Of a stretch of 64,000 nt of DNA, positions 43,136 through 53,019 are shown in pieces (the first letter of the stretch is position 1; each line of letters opens with the position of its first letter). The notes beneath the pieces were generated by a model. It had not been told where the DNA came from. It searched no databases and worked only from the letters and a program-made list of their open reading frames with translations. The stretch is taken from positions 566,585 through 630,584 of the forward strand of contig NZ_FMYY01000001.1 of the NCBI RefSeq assembly GCF_900101595.1, given 5' to 3'. Made by a program: the position numbers and the translations under genes. Origin of the DNA: Paenibacillus sp. cl123. GTDB lineage: Bacteria; Bacillota; Bacilli; Paenibacillales; NBRC-103111.

Positions 43136-43423
43136 ATGGCCAGAAGAAGAAACAGGCATCCTCTCGTTCCCGGAGCCGGTCAAGCGCTTGATGCTTTTAA
43201 AGCTGACGTTATGCGGCGCGCCGGCTATACTTCGGCAGCCGGTCAGCCGGAGCAGGTCAAATATGAAGTTGCCAGCTCCCTCGGCATCCCGCTTCAACCC
43301 CGAGGCAACGGCGCATTATCGACCGAGCAGGCCGGAAAAATCGGCGGCCGGATCGGCGGCACGATGGTCCGCGAGATGATCCGGATGGCGCAGGAACAGC
43401 TGTCGCGACAGCCGCGTCCGTAG
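43136..43423 (+). CDS. Alpha/beta-type small acid-soluble spore protein
   Basis: 95 residues. The SASP core is complete: KYEVASSLGIPLQP (GPR protease site E-V-A-S), then GNGALSTEQAGKIGGRIGG and MVREMIRMAQEQL. It coats and protects DNA in the dormant spore and shows that the host sporulates. The N-terminal ~25 residues are an Arg-rich extension. The start follows AAAGGAGC by 7 bases. Confidence 0.93.
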   Translation: MARRRNRHPLVPGAGQALDAFKADVMRRAGYTSAAGQPEQVKYEVASSLGIPLQPRGNGALSTEQAGKIGGRIGGTMVREMIRMAQEQLSRQPRP

Positions 43424-43428
43424 TCGGC

Positions 43429-43469
43429 ACGAGAGCAAGGCCAGCGGCTGTCGCCCGGCTTGCTCTCGT
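43429..43469 (+). repeat. Perfect 11-bp hairpin after the SASP gene
   Basis: ACGAGAGCAAG and CTTGCTCTCGT enclose a 19-base loop. No T-run follows, so it is not a typical terminator. It may stabilise the SASP transcript. Confidence 0.5.
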
Positions 43470-43528
43470 ACGGCGACTGCTCGCGCAGCGGCCGAAACTT
43501 CCGGCAGGCAAAAATATTCGGCAAGCAG

Positions 43529-43554
43529 CCGCAGGCCTTGGTTTGCGGTTTTTT
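43529..43554 (+). terminator. Rho-independent terminator
   Basis: CCGCA and TGCGG (with G-T pairs extending the stem) are followed by six T. It ends the SASP transcript. The remaining gap to 43776 holds only the FNR-type promoter. Confidence 0.65.
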
Positions 43555-43701
43555 GGCGTTTCAAAAGGGGAGCTTCCTTTACATAACTAAAGCAGCAGGC
43601 GTATTTTCAAGCGAATAGCGCGGATGACCATGCAGGAAGGAAAAGGGTGTGCGCAGCGGCGAGCAGAGCACTATTTGCGGGGGTGTGGCGAATTTGCGTC
43701 G

Positions 43702-43744
43702 AGTGATTTAGCTCACAGTGAAAGTTGTCGCGGGGGGTTACAAT
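43702..43744 (+). promoter_or_regulatory. FNR/CRP-type site and -10 of the fermentation cluster
   Basis: AGTGA-N6-TCACA (43702-43717) is a near-perfect FNR/CRP palindrome (TGTGA-N6-TCACA). TACAAT (43739-43744) serves as -10. With a start at about 43751 the site centre is at -41.5, the class II activator position, and no -35 is needed. The genes downstream are fermentative. Confidence 0.8.
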
Positions 43745-43776
43745 AAGGATAATTCCAAATCAAGGAGGACCCCCGC

Positions 43777-44313
43777 ATGCAACAATCTACGGTTGAAATA
43801 TTCGAGCAGAGCGCCCGGCCGACTCAATTCATGGAGGCCATCGAGAGGTTGAAGGAAGAACATAACGAACTTCGCGCGCGGCTATCGGACATTCGTGGCC
43901 AGGGCGAGCGAGTAAGCAGGCTGCGGTCAAGTCGCGAGGCTGAAGTCAAGCTCAAGGAGCTGCGCGACTCGGTTGGTCTGCTGATGGAGTCGCTGGACGC
44001 GCATGCAAGCTGGGAGGAGCGGGAGCTGTTCCCTATGCTGACCCGGTATTTCAACAAGATGCAGGGCCCTTCGATTATGCCTTCCATCTGGGTGATGGAG
44101 AAGGATCATGAGCTCGCTCACATGTTTGTTCAGTCTTTCTATGAAGCGGTGGATGGTTGTGTCGAAGAAAGTGAAAACATTCACGTGAAAACGGCCGCTT
44201 CGCATCTGATTCAAGCTTGCATGATCTTATCCGAGCATCTGAATCTGGAGGAAGAGGTCGTCTACCCGATGGCGGATCAGATTTTGACGGATATCGACAG
44301 CTTGTTCTCATAA
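43777..44313 (+). CDS. Hemerythrin-domain protein
   Basis: 178 residues, helical. The di-iron His/Glu pattern is visible: LKEEHNELR, LDAHASWEERELF, VMEKDHELAHMF and LSEHLNLEEEVVYPM. Such proteins bind oxygen or nitric oxide or repair iron centres. It is the first gene after an FNR-type site and precedes the oxygen-sensitive PFL system, so a role in removing O2 or NO is plausible. The start follows CAAGGAGGA. Confidence 0.88.
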   Translation: MQQSTVEIFEQSARPTQFMEAIERLKEEHNELRARLSDIRGQGERVSRLRSSREAEVKLKELRDSVGLLMESLDAHASWEERELFPMLTRYFNKMQGPSIMPSIWVMEKDHELAHMFVQSFYEAVDGCVEESENIHVKTAASHLIQACMILSEHLNLEEEVVYPMADQILTDIDSLFS

Positions 44314-44375
44314 ACAGCTTGCCCGGTTCAGGCATCCCGCCTGTCCGGATCTATTCTGACAAGGAGGAGAATCCA

Positions 44376-44513
44376 GTGACTCAGCATAAAGCCATTAATT
44401 GCAATAACTGCGGCAAGGTCCAGGGCCATGGCGAATACGGCAGCGAGTGGATCTGCGAGGACTGCCGCGTCTCGCCGGCGACCGAGGAGAAGCGCGCGGA
44501 GCAGGCCGACTGA
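44376..44513 (+). CDS. Zinc-ribbon miniprotein
   Basis: 45 residues from a GTG start behind a strong AAGGAGGAG site. Two CxxC pairs (CNNC and CEDC) are 19 residues apart, as in rubredoxin-like or zinc-ribbon folds, with an acidic C-terminus. The function is unknown. Its place between the hemerythrin gene and adhE suggests a role in the same anaerobic response, for example as a metal or redox adaptor (inference). Confidence 0.75.
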   Translation: MTQHKAINCNNCGKVQGHGEYGSEWICEDCRVSPATEEKRAEQAD

Positions 44514-44648
44514 AGGCGCTCGCCGGCTGAAGGGGTCTGCTTTCCGTCCCGGCGTCGCGCCTGAGCTGCCCTAAGGCAGGACGGCGAAATCAGAGCGCTC
44601 CGGCTTCGCCTAGAGCAAGTCAAACCGTCTATATAGGAGGAGAAAACC

Positions 44649-47258
44649 ATGGCTGTGAAGGAAACGAAAGTACAGGCGCAACAGGTATCGGCACAAGAGG
44701 AAGTCAATCGATTGGTGACTCAAGCTCAGCAGGCCCAGCAAGCTTATATGCTGCTCGATCAGGAGCAGGTCGACCGGATCGTCCAGCAGATGGCGCTGGC
44801 CGGTCTTGACCGTCATATGGAGCTGGCGAAGCTGGCGTTCGAGGAAACGGGCCGAGGCGTGTATGAGGATAAGATCACGAAAAACATCTTCGCCACCGAG
44901 TACATCTATCACAGCATCAAATCCGCCAAGACGGTCGGTACGATCGAGGTAAACCGGTATGAGAACTACCGGCTTGTCGCAGAGCCGGTCGGCATCATCG
45001 CAGGCGTCACGCCCGTTACGAACCCGACGTCTACGACGATGTTCAAATCGCTGATCGCGGCCAAAACCCGCAACCCGATTATTTTCGCCTTCCATCCGTC
45101 GGCACAGAAGTCGAGCGTCGCGGCGGCTTGGACTCTCCGCGATGCGGCCGTATTGGCAGGCGCTCCCGCTTCGTGCATTCAGTGGATCGAGCATCCTTCG
45201 GTGGAGGCGACGCAGCTGCTCATGAATCACCCGGATGTGGCGCTCGTGCTGGCGACGGGCGGCTCCTCCATGGTCAAGTCGGCATACAGCACCGGCAAGC
45301 CTGCGCTTGGCGTAGGTCCGGGGAACGTGCCCTGCTTTATCGAGAAGACGGCGGATCTGCAGCAGGCGGTCACCGACCTTATCTTGTCCAAAACCTTCGA
45401 TAACGGAATGATCTGCGCATCGGAGCAGGCGGTCATTCTCGAAGAGCCGATCTACGAGCGCGCCAAAAAGCTGATGACGGAATACGGCTGCTACTTTCTG
45501 AACAAGGAGGAAACGGAGGCGGTCTCCAAGCTGGTCATCAATCCGGAGAAATGCGCGGTCAATGCCGTCATTGTCGGACAGCCGGCGCATACGATCGCCA
45601 AAATGGCGGGACTCAGCGTGCCGGAGCAGACGAAAATTTTGGTCGCCGAGCTGGAGGGCGTAGGCGAAGCCTATCCGCTCTCAGCCGAGAAGCTCAGCCC
45701 TGTGCTGGCCTGCTATAAGGTGCCGAATGCCGAGCAGGGCATCGCGCGTGCGGCAGAGGTCGTCGCCTTCGGCGGGATGGGCCATTCCTCGGTCATCCAT
45801 TCGAAGAACGATGAGGTGGTGCATGCATTTGCTTCCAGGCTGCAGACGGGCCGCGTCATCGTGAACTCGCCTTCGACGCATGGGGCGATCGGCGATATTT
45901 ACAATACGAACCTGCCTTCGCTGACGCTTGGCTGCGGCTCTTACGGACATAATTCCACGACGGCGAACGTGACGGCGGTCAATCTTCTGAATCTGAAGCG
46001 GGTCGCTGAGCGAACGGTTAATATGCAGTGGTTCAAGATGCCGCCGAAAGTTTATTTCGAGAAGGGAGCGACGCAATATCTGGAGAAAATGCCCGACATT
46101 TCGCGCGTCATGATCGTGACGGACCCGATGATGGTCAAGCTGGGCTATGTCGAGCGGGTCGAATATTACCTGCGCAAGCGCCGGACGCCGGTTCATATCG
46201 AGGTGTTCAGCGATGTGGAGCCCGATCCGTCCGTCGATACGGTCGACCGCGGGACGGCGCAGATGAGATCGTTCCAGCCGGACTGCATCATCGCGCTCGG
46301 AGGCGGCTCGCCGATGGACGCGGCGAAGGCCATGTGGCTGTTCTACGAATATCCGGATACCGACTTCCAGGCGCTGAAGCAGAAGTTCATGGATATCCGC
46401 AAGCGTGTCTACAAATATCCGCGTCTGGGCCAGAAGGCGAAATTCGTGGCGATCCCGACGACCTCGGGGACAGGCTCGGAGGTAACGAGCTTTGCCGTTA
46501 TCACGGATAAGAATAAAGGGAATACGAAATATCCGCTCGCCGATTACGAGCTGACGCCGGATGTGGCGATCATCGATCCGGAATACGTCTACACACTGCC
46601 GAAGACGGCTGTCGCCGATACCGGCATGGACGTATTGACTCATGCGATCGAGGCTTATGTATCGGTGATGGCCAATGACTATACCGACGGTTTGGCGATG
46701 AAAGCGATCCAGCTCGTATTCCAATACCTGGAGGAATCGTACCGGACCGGAGACCCCGTAGCGAGGGAGAAGATGCATAATGCTTCCACCATCGCAGGCA
46801 TGGCCTTCGCCAATGCGTTCCTGGGCATCAATCATAGTCTGGCGCATAAATGGGGCGGTCAATACCATACGGCGCATGGCCGGACCAACGCCATCCTGAT
46901 GCCGCATGTCATCCGGTACAACGCCCAGAAGCCGACCAAGTTCGCTTCATTCCCGAAATACGATCACTTTATCGCGGATCTCCGCTATGCCGAGATCGCT
47001 CGTGTGCTCGGTCTGCCGGCGCGCACGACGGAGGAGGGCGTGAACAGCCTGATCGACGCCATCCGCAAGCTGAACAAGGCGCTGGGCATTCCCGAAAGCT
47101 TCCGGGCGCTCGGCTTCGATGCCGCGGACTTCGAAGCGCGGGTCAACTACCTCGCCGACCGTGCGTTCGAGGATCAATGTACGACGGCGAATCCGCGAAT
47201 GCCGCTGGTCAAAGAGCTGGCCGACGTGTACCGCAATGCCTTTTACGGTAAATTTTAA
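44649..47258 (+). CDS. adhE: Bifunctional acetaldehyde-CoA / alcohol dehydrogenase
   Basis: 869 residues. The N-terminal aldehyde dehydrogenase half (1 to about 440) has the catalytic Cys in [12 protein letters not shown]. The C-terminal iron-dependent alcohol dehydrogenase half (about 455-869) has [10 protein letters not shown] for NAD and the iron ligands in [10 protein letters not shown] and [15 protein letters not shown]. It reduces acetyl-CoA to ethanol and regenerates NAD+. The start follows TAGGAGGAG by 8 bases. It lies directly before pflB and pflA, forming a mixed-acid fermentation unit. Confidence 0.97.
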   Translation: MAVKETKVQAQQVSAQEEVNRLVTQAQQAQQAYMLLDQEQVDRIVQQMALAGLDRHMELAKLAFEETGRGVYEDKITKNIFATEYIYHSIKSAKTVGTIEVNRYENYRLVAEPVGIIAGVTPVTNPTSTTMFKSLIAAKTRNPIIFAFHPSAQKSSVAAAWTLRDAAVLAGAPASCIQWIEHPSVEATQLLMNHPDVALVLATGGSSMVKSAYSTGKPALGVGPGNVPCFIEKTADLQQAVTDLILSKTFDNGMICASEQAVILEEPIYERAKKLMTEYGCYFLNKEETEAVSKLVINPEKCAVNAVIVGQPAHTIAKMAGLSVPEQTKILVAELEGVGEAYPLSAEKLSPVLACYKVPNAEQGIARAAEVVAFGGMGHSSVIHSKNDEVVHAFASRLQTGRVIVNSPSTHGAIGDIYNTNLPSLTLGCGSYGHNSTTANVTAVNLLNLKRVAERTVNMQWFKMPPKVYFEKGATQYLEKMPDISRVMIVTDPMMVKLGYVERVEYYLRKRRTPVHIEVFSDVEPDPSVDTVDRGTAQMRSFQPDCIIALGGGSPMDAAKAMWLFYEYPDTDFQALKQKFMDIRKRVYKYPRLGQKAKFVAIPTTSGTGSEVTSFAVITDKNKGNTKYPLADYELTPDVAIIDPEYVYTLPKTAVADTGMDVLTHAIEAYVSVMANDYTDGLAMKAIQLVFQYLEESYRTGDPVAREKMHNASTIAGMAFANAFLGINHSLAHKWGGQYHTAHGRTNAILMPHVIRYNAQKPTKFASFPKYDHFIADLRYAEIARVLGLPARTTEEGVNSLIDAIRKLNKALGIPESFRALGFDAADFEARVNYLADRAFEDQCTTANPRMPLVKELADVYRNAFYGKF

Positions 47259-47283
47259 CAGAACCAGGCAGGAGGGTTTTACC

Positions 47284-49560
47284 ATGGCAAATGGACAAAC
47301 AGCCGTTACGACGGACGGTAAGGCCGGGACGGCCGAATGGCGCGGCTTCAAGGCAGGCAAGTGGCAGTCACGCATCGATGTGAAGGACTTTCTGGACCGC
47401 AATCTGACGCCGTATACCGGGAATGAATCGTTTCTCGCCGGGCCTACGGAAGCTACGGAAAAGCTGTGGCAGCATATTATGGAACTGACGCGCAAGGAAC
47501 GGGAGAACGGAGGGGTGCTCGACGTCGACGTCGGCACCGTCTCCACGATCGTCTCGCACGGCCCCGGTTATATCGAGAAGGAGCTGGAGCAGATCGTCGG
47601 TCTCCAGACCGACGAGCCGTTCAAGCGGTCCGTACAACCGTTCGGCGGCATCCGCATGGTGGTGGATGCGTGCAAGGCGTATGGCTTCGAGGTGCCGGAG
47701 GAGCTCGTCAAGCTGTTCACCGATATCCGCAAAACGCATAACCAGGGCGTATTCGACGCTTATACGACGGAGATGAAGCTGGCGCGCAAGGCAGGCATCA
47801 TCACGGGGCTGCCGGATGCTTACGGCCGCGGCCGGATTATCGGCGACTATCGCCGCGTGGCGCTGTACGGCGTGGACCGGCTGATCGAGGACAAGAAGGC
47901 CGACCTGGTACAGCTCGAAGTCGATGCGATGACCGAGGAGGTCATCCGCGACCGGGAGGAGCTGTCCGAGCAGCTCCGCAGCTTGGCCGAGCTGAAGGCC
48001 ATGGCTTTGTCCTACGGCTACAATATCGCCGCTCCGGCGAGCAGCGCGAAGGAAGCGATCCAGTGGGTGTATTTCGCTTATTTGGCCGCGATCAAGGAGC
48101 AGAACGGAGCGGCGATGAGTCTGGGCCGCGTCTCGAGCTTCCTGGATGTTTACATCGAGCGCGATCTGCGCGAAGGCGCGCTGACCGAGCAGCAGGCGCA
48201 GGAGCTTATCGACCATTTTGTCATGAAGCTGCGTATCGTGAAGTTTCTGCGCACGCCGGACTACAATGAACTGTTCAGCGGCGACCCGACCTGGGTGACG
48301 GAGTCCATCGGCGGTATGGCGCTGAACGGGACGACGCGGGTGACGAAATCGTCGTTCCGCTTCCTGCATACCTTGTACAACCTAGGGCCGGCTCCCGAGC
48401 CTAACCTGACGGTGCTCTGGTCGACCAAGCTGCCGGACGGCTTCAAGAAATACTGCGCCAAGGTATCCATCGAGACCAGCTCGATTCAATACGAGTCCGA
48501 CGATCTGATGCTGCCGCAATACGGCGATGATTACGGAATCGCCTGCTGCGTATCCGCGATGCGGATCGGCAAGCAGATGCAGTTTTTCGGAGCGCGGGCC
48601 AACCTGGCCAAGGCGCTGCTCTATGCGATCAACGGAGGCGTGGACGAGAAGCTGGGCGTTCAGGTCGGTCCGCAGACGCTGCCGGTCGAAGGGGATACGC
48701 TTAGCTATGATGAGGTGTACGCCAAGTTCGATCAAGTGATGGAATGGCTCGCAAGACTGTATATGAACACCTTGAACGTCATCCATTTCATGCATGACAA
48801 ATACAGCTATGAGCGCATCGAAATGGCGCTGCACGACCGCGAGATTTTGCGGACGATGGCTTGCGGCATCGCGGGTCTATCCGTCGTCGCCGATTCGCTG
48901 AGCGCGATCCGCTACGCCAAGGTCCGCCCGATTCGCAATGAGAAGGGGATCGCCGTCGATTTCGAGATTGAAGGCGATTATCCGAAGTACGGCAACAATG
49001 ACGACCGCGTCGACCAGATCGCCGTAGGACTCGCCGAGACGTTCATGAACAAGCTGCGGAAGCACCGGACTTATCGGAACGCGCTGCCGACCATGTCGGT
49101 GCTGACAATAACTTCGAATGTCGTGTACGGCAAGAAGACGGGCACGACGCCTGACGGCCGCAAAGCGGGCGAGCCGTTTGCGCCGGGGGCGAACCCGATG
49201 CACGGACGCGATACGAAGGGCGCGCTTGCTTCGTTGAACTCGGTGGCCAAGCTGCCGTATGAAGATTGCCTGGACGGCATCTCGAACACCTTCTCGATCA
49301 TTCCGAGGGCGCTGGGACGCGAAGAAGATGTGCGGGCGCAAAACCTGGTGGCGATGCTGGACGGATACGCGGAGAGCGGCGGCCATCATCTGAACGTCAA
49401 CGTGTTCAACCGCGAGCAGTTGCTTGACGCGATGGAGCATCCGGAGCAATACCCTCAGCTGACCGTCCGCGTGTCGGGGTATGCCGTCAACTTCATCAAG
49501 CTGACCCGGGAGCAGCAGCTTGATGTCGTGAACCGGACTTTCCACGGAACGATCGGATGA
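47284..49560 (+). CDS. pflB: Formate C-acetyltransferase (pyruvate formate-lyase)
   Basis: 758 residues, full length. The active-site Cys pair is Cys421-Cys422 ([10 protein letters not shown]) and the glycyl radical site is Gly732 in [10 protein letters not shown] (E. coli 418/419/734). It cleaves pyruvate with CoA to formate and acetyl-CoA without oxygen. The start follows GCAGGAGGG; the frame is open upstream into adhE but has no site there. It overlaps pflA by ATGA. Confidence 0.97.
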   Translation: MANGQTAVTTDGKAGTAEWRGFKAGKWQSRIDVKDFLDRNLTPYTGNESFLAGPTEATEKLWQHIMELTRKERENGGVLDVDVGTVSTIVSHGPGYIEKELEQIVGLQTDEPFKRSVQPFGGIRMVVDACKAYGFEVPEELVKLFTDIRKTHNQGVFDAYTTEMKLARKAGIITGLPDAYGRGRIIGDYRRVALYGVDRLIEDKKADLVQLEVDAMTEEVIRDREELSEQLRSLAELKAMALSYGYNIAAPASSAKEAIQWVYFAYLAAIKEQNGAAMSLGRVSSFLDVYIERDLREGALTEQQAQELIDHFVMKLRIVKFLRTPDYNELFSGDPTWVTESIGGMALNGTTRVTKSSFRFLHTLYNLGPAPEPNLTVLWSTKLPDGFKKYCAKVSIETSSIQYESDDLMLPQYGDDYGIACCVSAMRIGKQMQFFGARANLAKALLYAINGGVDEKLGVQVGPQTLPVEGDTLSYDEVYAKFDQVMEWLARLYMNTLNVIHFMHDKYSYERIEMALHDREILRTMACGIAGLSVVADSLSAIRYAKVRPIRNEKGIAVDFEIEGDYPKYGNNDDRVDQIAVGLAETFMNKLRKHRTYRNALPTMSVLTITSNVVYGKKTGTTPDGRKAGEPFAPGANPMHGRDTKGALASLNSVAKLPYEDCLDGISNTFSIIPRALGREEDVRAQNLVAMLDGYAESGGHHLNVNVFNREQLLDAMEHPEQYPQLTVRVSGYAVNFIKLTREQQLDVVNRTFHGTIG

Positions 49561-50312
49561 ACGGGCGGATTCACTCCCTCGATACGTTCGGAACCGTAGA
49601 CGGTCCCGGTATCCGGTTCGTGCTTTTCATGCAGGGCTGCGCCCTGCAGTGCGCATTTTGCCACAACCCGGATACCTGGGACAACAGCGGCGGCCGCGTG
49701 ACGGATGTCGACGCGGTCCTCAAGGAGATCGAGTCGTTCCTGCCTTATTACCGCAGCTCCGGCGGCGGACTTACCGTCACTGGCGGTGAACCGACCTTGC
49801 AGGCTCCCTTTGTCGCCGAGCTGTTCCGCGAAGTGAAGCGCCGCTGGAATCTGCACACGGCGCTCGATTCATCCGGCTTCTGCGAGCCTGAGCATGCCGA
49901 GGCGCTGCTGGCTCAGACCGATCTGGTGCTGCTCGACCTGAAGCAGATCGACGGCAGCAAGCATCAGGAGTTGACGAGCCAGCCCAATGACCGGGTACTG
50001 CGCTTCGCCCGCCGGCTGTCCGAGATTAAGAAGCCGATGTGGATTCGCCACGTTCTCATCCCGGGCATTACCGATGAGGCGCGCGATCTGATGGAGCTGG
50101 GTCGGTTCATCGGGACACTGAGCAGCGTGGAGAAGGTCGAGGTGCTTCCGTATCACCGGATGGGTGTATACAAGTGGCATCAGCTCGGCAGGAAATACCC
50201 GCTGGAGCATGTGCGAACGCCGGAGGAACGGGAGGTGGCGCGGGCTCGCCAGCTGATCGATCAAGGCCGCGCGGAGAGCGAGTCCCGGCTTAGCCCGCAG
50301 CCTGGCAGGTAA
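49557..50312 (+). CDS. pflA: Pyruvate formate-lyase activating enzyme
   Basis: 251 residues. The radical SAM cluster is C28-x3-C32-x2-C35 in [15 protein letters not shown], typical of PflA (CxxxCxxC with following HNPD). [14 protein letters not shown] is the SAM-binding GGE motif. It installs the glycyl radical on PFL and is translationally coupled to pflB. Confidence 0.96.
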   Translation: MNGRIHSLDTFGTVDGPGIRFVLFMQGCALQCAFCHNPDTWDNSGGRVTDVDAVLKEIESFLPYYRSSGGGLTVTGGEPTLQAPFVAELFREVKRRWNLHTALDSSGFCEPEHAEALLAQTDLVLLDLKQIDGSKHQELTSQPNDRVLRFARRLSEIKKPMWIRHVLIPGITDEARDLMELGRFIGTLSSVEKVEVLPYHRMGVYKWHQLGRKYPLEHVRTPEEREVARARQLIDQGRAESESRLSPQPGR

Positions 50313-50395
50313 GAGGCTGGGCAGCGCTCGCTCCCGTACAGTGCGCGTGGCTGTATGCCGACGTGCCGCTGTGCCGGCAGACAGCCCGATATGAC

Positions 50396-50427
50396 AAAAC
50401 CCCGCCCGTGGGGACGGCGGGGTCTTT
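50396..50427. terminator. Terminator between pflA and the small minus-strand gene
   Basis: CCCCGCC and GGCGGGG enclose a 9-base loop, with an A-run before and TCTTTT after. It can serve both directions. Confidence 0.8.
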
Positions 50428-50435
50428 TGCTGCAT

Positions 50436-50564
50436 TCACTTGTTCGGATGCTGGGCATCATATTCGTCCGAATATTCGGCAAGCGACTTGATCTTGCCAT
50501 GAGGGTGCGGGGACTGCTTGCGGATTTTCCACTCGTTTTCCTGACGGCGTTTGGATTGGCTCAT
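50436..50564 (-). CDS. Small protein of DUF6254 type
   Basis: 42 residues, highly charged, no membrane segment: MSQSKRRQENEWKIRKQ at the start, then HPHGKIKSLAEYSDEYD. A GAAGGGACGTGA site precedes the ATG. The pattern (MSQSK..., PHGK(I/V)KS) resembles the DUF6254 miniproteins of Bacillales, whose role is unknown. Too short to be found by a length cut-off of 60 codons. Confidence 0.75.
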   Translation of the reverse strand: MSQSKRRQENEWKIRKQSPHPHGKIKSLAEYSDEYDAQHPNK

Positions 50565-50809
50565 CGGGGTTCACGTCCCTTCTCGGATATAGATTGCAGA
50601 TCGGATACAAGATAATGCTCCTATAGCTTGCGTGGGAGCGGCCCCTCTTATGACAGCGGCAAGCCCGGGGCGGCTGGCATATTCAGGAACACTTCAGGCT
50701 GCTCCGCCGACGGTTGCAATCTGCGGGCCTTTCCAGTAAAGTGGACTCCAGATCAATCGCCTGTTTCGCCGTACAGGAAGGAACAGTGGGAAGAAGACGG
50801 AGGCCGGAT

Positions 50810-52024
50810 GTGAGAAATTTTTTATGGACGGGTTGTTTATCCTATTTACTGATCGGTCTGGCGCATGTGATTGTCGGCGCGGTTCTGCCTGAGCTGCTGG
50901 CTCATTACGGCAAAGACTACAGTGCGGGAGGCCAGCTCGTTTCTTTGCAATTTTTCGGATTTCTTATTGGTGTACTTGCTGGCCCTTGGCTATCGGCCAA
51001 GCTGGGCAAGCGGGGGGCGCTGATGCTCTGCCTGTTTTGTCTGGCCGCCGCCGAGCTGGTATTTTTTACGCTCCCGGCCTGGTCGATCGTGCTGCTGACG
51101 GCTCCGTTCGCCGGCTTTGGCTTCGGGATGGTGGAGACGATTATCGGCGGCGTAATCATCGGCTATTTGGAAGAGCCGAAAAAAACGTCTTCCATGGCGC
51201 GTCTTGAAGTGTTTTTCGGAGTCGGAGCACTGGTTATGCCGCTGATCGTGGCCGCATTCATCGCCGGCGGGTGGTGGAGGGGCGCCTTTCTGACGCTTGC
51301 TCTGATGTCAGCTGCCGTATTGGCGTTGTGGATGCTGCTGCCTATGGGCAAAATGGTTGAAGTAATGAGCAAGGCTGCCTCAGCCCAGGTGAAAGAGGCG
51401 GTGTCCGTTCAGGCGGCTAAGGCTCCCCGGACGGGTCGCTCCTTGATGTGGCTGGCTTTGTTTATCGCCATGTTTACCTTATACGTCGGAGCGGAGATGA
51501 GCATTGCCAATTTCCTGCCTTCCATTCTGCTGGAAAATGCAGGCGTCAGGCCGGAGCTGGGCGCCTTGTCCGTCACCTGCTTCTGGGGCGCTATGGCAGT
51601 GGGCCGGCTGTTCGCCGCCCAACTGGCCGGGCGGTGGGGGCATGCGCGTTATATGATCATCAGCTGTGCCGGCGGCACGCTGGCCTTGCTGGCATTTGCT
51701 TCGATAGAAGGCATCGGGGCAAGCTTCGCTATCATTCTGCTGCTGGGCCTTTTGATGTCGGGGATGTTTGCCGTAGCTCTTGTCTTCGCCAACTCGTTTT
51801 TTCCAGGCAAAGAAGAGCGTGTCACCAGTATTCTTATAGCTTCGGGCGGCATAGGCGGCGCGTTGATCCCTCTCTTGACCGGCTGGTGCATGGACCATCT
51901 GTCGTTGAAGGTTACTTTGGGCGTGCTGGTGTCGTTCTACGCGCTGCTGCTGGTTCTCGTGCTGGCCGCATCGAGGCTGCGCCGGCATTCCGTGCCGGGA
52001 CACTCGGGACAGGCCCATTACTGA
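50810..52024 (+). CDS. Major facilitator superfamily transporter
   Basis: 404 residues with twelve membrane helices in two halves separated by a cytoplasmic loop near residue 190. It has an MFS motif-like GPWLSAKLGKRGAL after helix 2. The GTG start follows GGAGG by 6 bases; the frame is open upstream but without a site. The layout resembles FucP/YfkF-like sugar or drug carriers. The substrate cannot be told. Confidence 0.88.
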   Translation: MRNFLWTGCLSYLLIGLAHVIVGAVLPELLAHYGKDYSAGGQLVSLQFFGFLIGVLAGPWLSAKLGKRGALMLCLFCLAAAELVFFTLPAWSIVLLTAPFAGFGFGMVETIIGGVIIGYLEEPKKTSSMARLEVFFGVGALVMPLIVAAFIAGGWWRGAFLTLALMSAAVLALWMLLPMGKMVEVMSKAASAQVKEAVSVQAAKAPRTGRSLMWLALFIAMFTLYVGAEMSIANFLPSILLENAGVRPELGALSVTCFWGAMAVGRLFAAQLAGRWGHARYMIISCAGGTLALLAFASIEGIGASFAIILLLGLLMSGMFAVALVFANSFFPGKEERVTSILIASGGIGGALIPLLTGWCMDHLSLKVTLGVLVSFYALLLVLVLAASRLRRHSVPGHSGQAHY

Positions 52025-52072
52025 TGCCGGTCCCGAGGACGGATTGGGCGGACGGAGTCCTGGCTTGGCTAG

Positions 52073-52252
52073 CTAGTCTCGCCCCAGATCCAGATGCAGT
52101 TCTTGTAATGTGTATGAATGGTTCCATAGATGCTCCATGTCGTATTGCACTGTATCTGCGGAGACAAAGTCCAGAAGCAGAATCATAAAGGCCAGCGTTA
52201 TGGAGGCGAACAAGAAAAGCCACATGAACAGCTCGATCCATTCGGCGTTCAT
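52073..52252 (-). CDS. Small single-pass membrane protein
   Basis: 59 residues: one strong membrane helix (FMWLFLFASITLAFMILLL, about 9-28), then a charged, helical C-terminus (YDMEHLWNHSYTLQELHLD). AAAGGAGC lies 8 bases before the ATG. No family was recognised. It is convergent with the MFS gene. Confidence 0.6.
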   Translation of the reverse strand: MNAEWIELFMWLFLFASITLAFMILLLDFVSADTVQYDMEHLWNHSYTLQELHLDLGRD

Positions 52253-52438
52253 CGCAACCCGCTCCTTTCTTCCTGGGCTACTAGTATGCTATGAACGCAT
52301 CGCTAGAAAGATGACAGGCGAGAGGGAAAACAGGCGGCTTGGGTAAAGGAGCAGGGTCAACCTGAAGGCCGCATCGCACGCGAGTCGGCCTGGGGAGAGG
52401 GCTGGGGGAGCTGACCAGTCGGTTGCGGTGCAGCTCGC

Positions 52439-52580
52439 GGACTCCGGCAGGCCTCACGGGAAGATAGCGAGGACCGCGAGTTGCCCGGCCCGGCCTACCT
52501 CACGAAGCGACGATCGACATCATCGAGCGCTCACGGACTCAGGAGGGCCTCACGGAGAGCTCGCGAGGACCGGAAATCGC
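52439..52580. repeat. Two-copy imperfect GC-rich direct repeat
   Basis: Copies at about 52439-52490 and 52535-52586 are offset by exactly 96 bases. They share GGACTC, GCCTCACGG and GCGAGGACCG at matching positions. In one frame both would read DSGxPHGxxART, but no ribosome site or full gene supports coding. This fills most of the 334-base gap between the two small minus-strand genes. Confidence 0.6.
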
Positions 52581-52586
52581 CAGGCT

Positions 52587-52829
52587 TTAGCCCGGAGGAG
52601 CTTCGCTGCTCCTGACGATGCGTACATATTCCCGCGGCTGAAATGAAAGCGGCTGCTGTGCCGAGGAGGCCCGATTGGCGGTGAGGCGCGGGGCAGACGG
52701 ATCATCCGATGAAGAGGAGGCTTTCCCCGATCTCCAGCGATCCGACTGTACATAGGAATTCAGCAGCCCTCCTCCGAGGAGCAGCAGGCTGAACAGAACG
52801 AGACAGACAAGCGATTTGTACAACGGCAC
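52587..52829 (-). CDS. Small secreted or membrane-anchored protein
   Basis: 80 residues from a GTG start behind AAGGAGTGA (6-base spacing). An N-terminal hydrophobic helix (SLVCLVLFSLLLLGGGLLNS) is followed by a polar Ser/Arg-rich tail (RSGKASSSSDDPSAPRL). No family was recognised. The end overlaps the start of the direct-repeat region. Confidence 0.55.
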   Translation of the reverse strand: MPLYKSLVCLVLFSLLLLGGGLLNSYVQSDRWRSGKASSSSDDPSAPRLTANRASSAQQPLSFQPREYVRIVRSSEAPPG

Positions 52830-52987
52830 GCGGTATCACTCCTTGTACTAGAGTCATTCCCTGCGAGCGGACATTTCATTCGTTCTATCTCTCTGTTCCA
52901 GCACCGGGTATGACGAAGAATGTTACCCATGTCAGCTGAGATCGCTACTAAGTCATGCGGACGGCTGTTTTGTACTGGTGATAAGCT

Positions 52988-53016
52988 TTGACAATCCTGC
53001 GGCGGCGCGATATACT
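52988..53016 (+). promoter_or_regulatory. Strong SigA promoter of the mrp operon
   Basis: TTGACA (52988-52993), a 17-base spacer and TATACT (53011-53016). It would give a leader of about 150 bases before the first mrp gene. Confidence 0.8.
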
Positions 53017-53019
53017 TAT

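Noticed and set aside
43294-43564. Overlapping minus-strand frames after the SASP gene
   Set aside because: One frame has coding-like third positions (ACRKFRPLREQSPYES), but it overlaps the SASP gene and its terminator and has no good start. It is probably chance or an old relic.
45681-46907. 408-codon open frame on the minus strand
   Set aside because: Antisense to adhE, whose motifs are complete on the plus strand.
52439-52586. Possible CRISPR array
   Set aside because: Only two units, 96 bases apart, with imperfect identity; no array structure and no cas genes.
52428-52646. 73-codon plus-strand ORF across the direct repeat
   Set aside because: The repeated DSGxPHGxxART reading comes from the DNA repeat; no ribosome site and Arg/Pro-rich composition.
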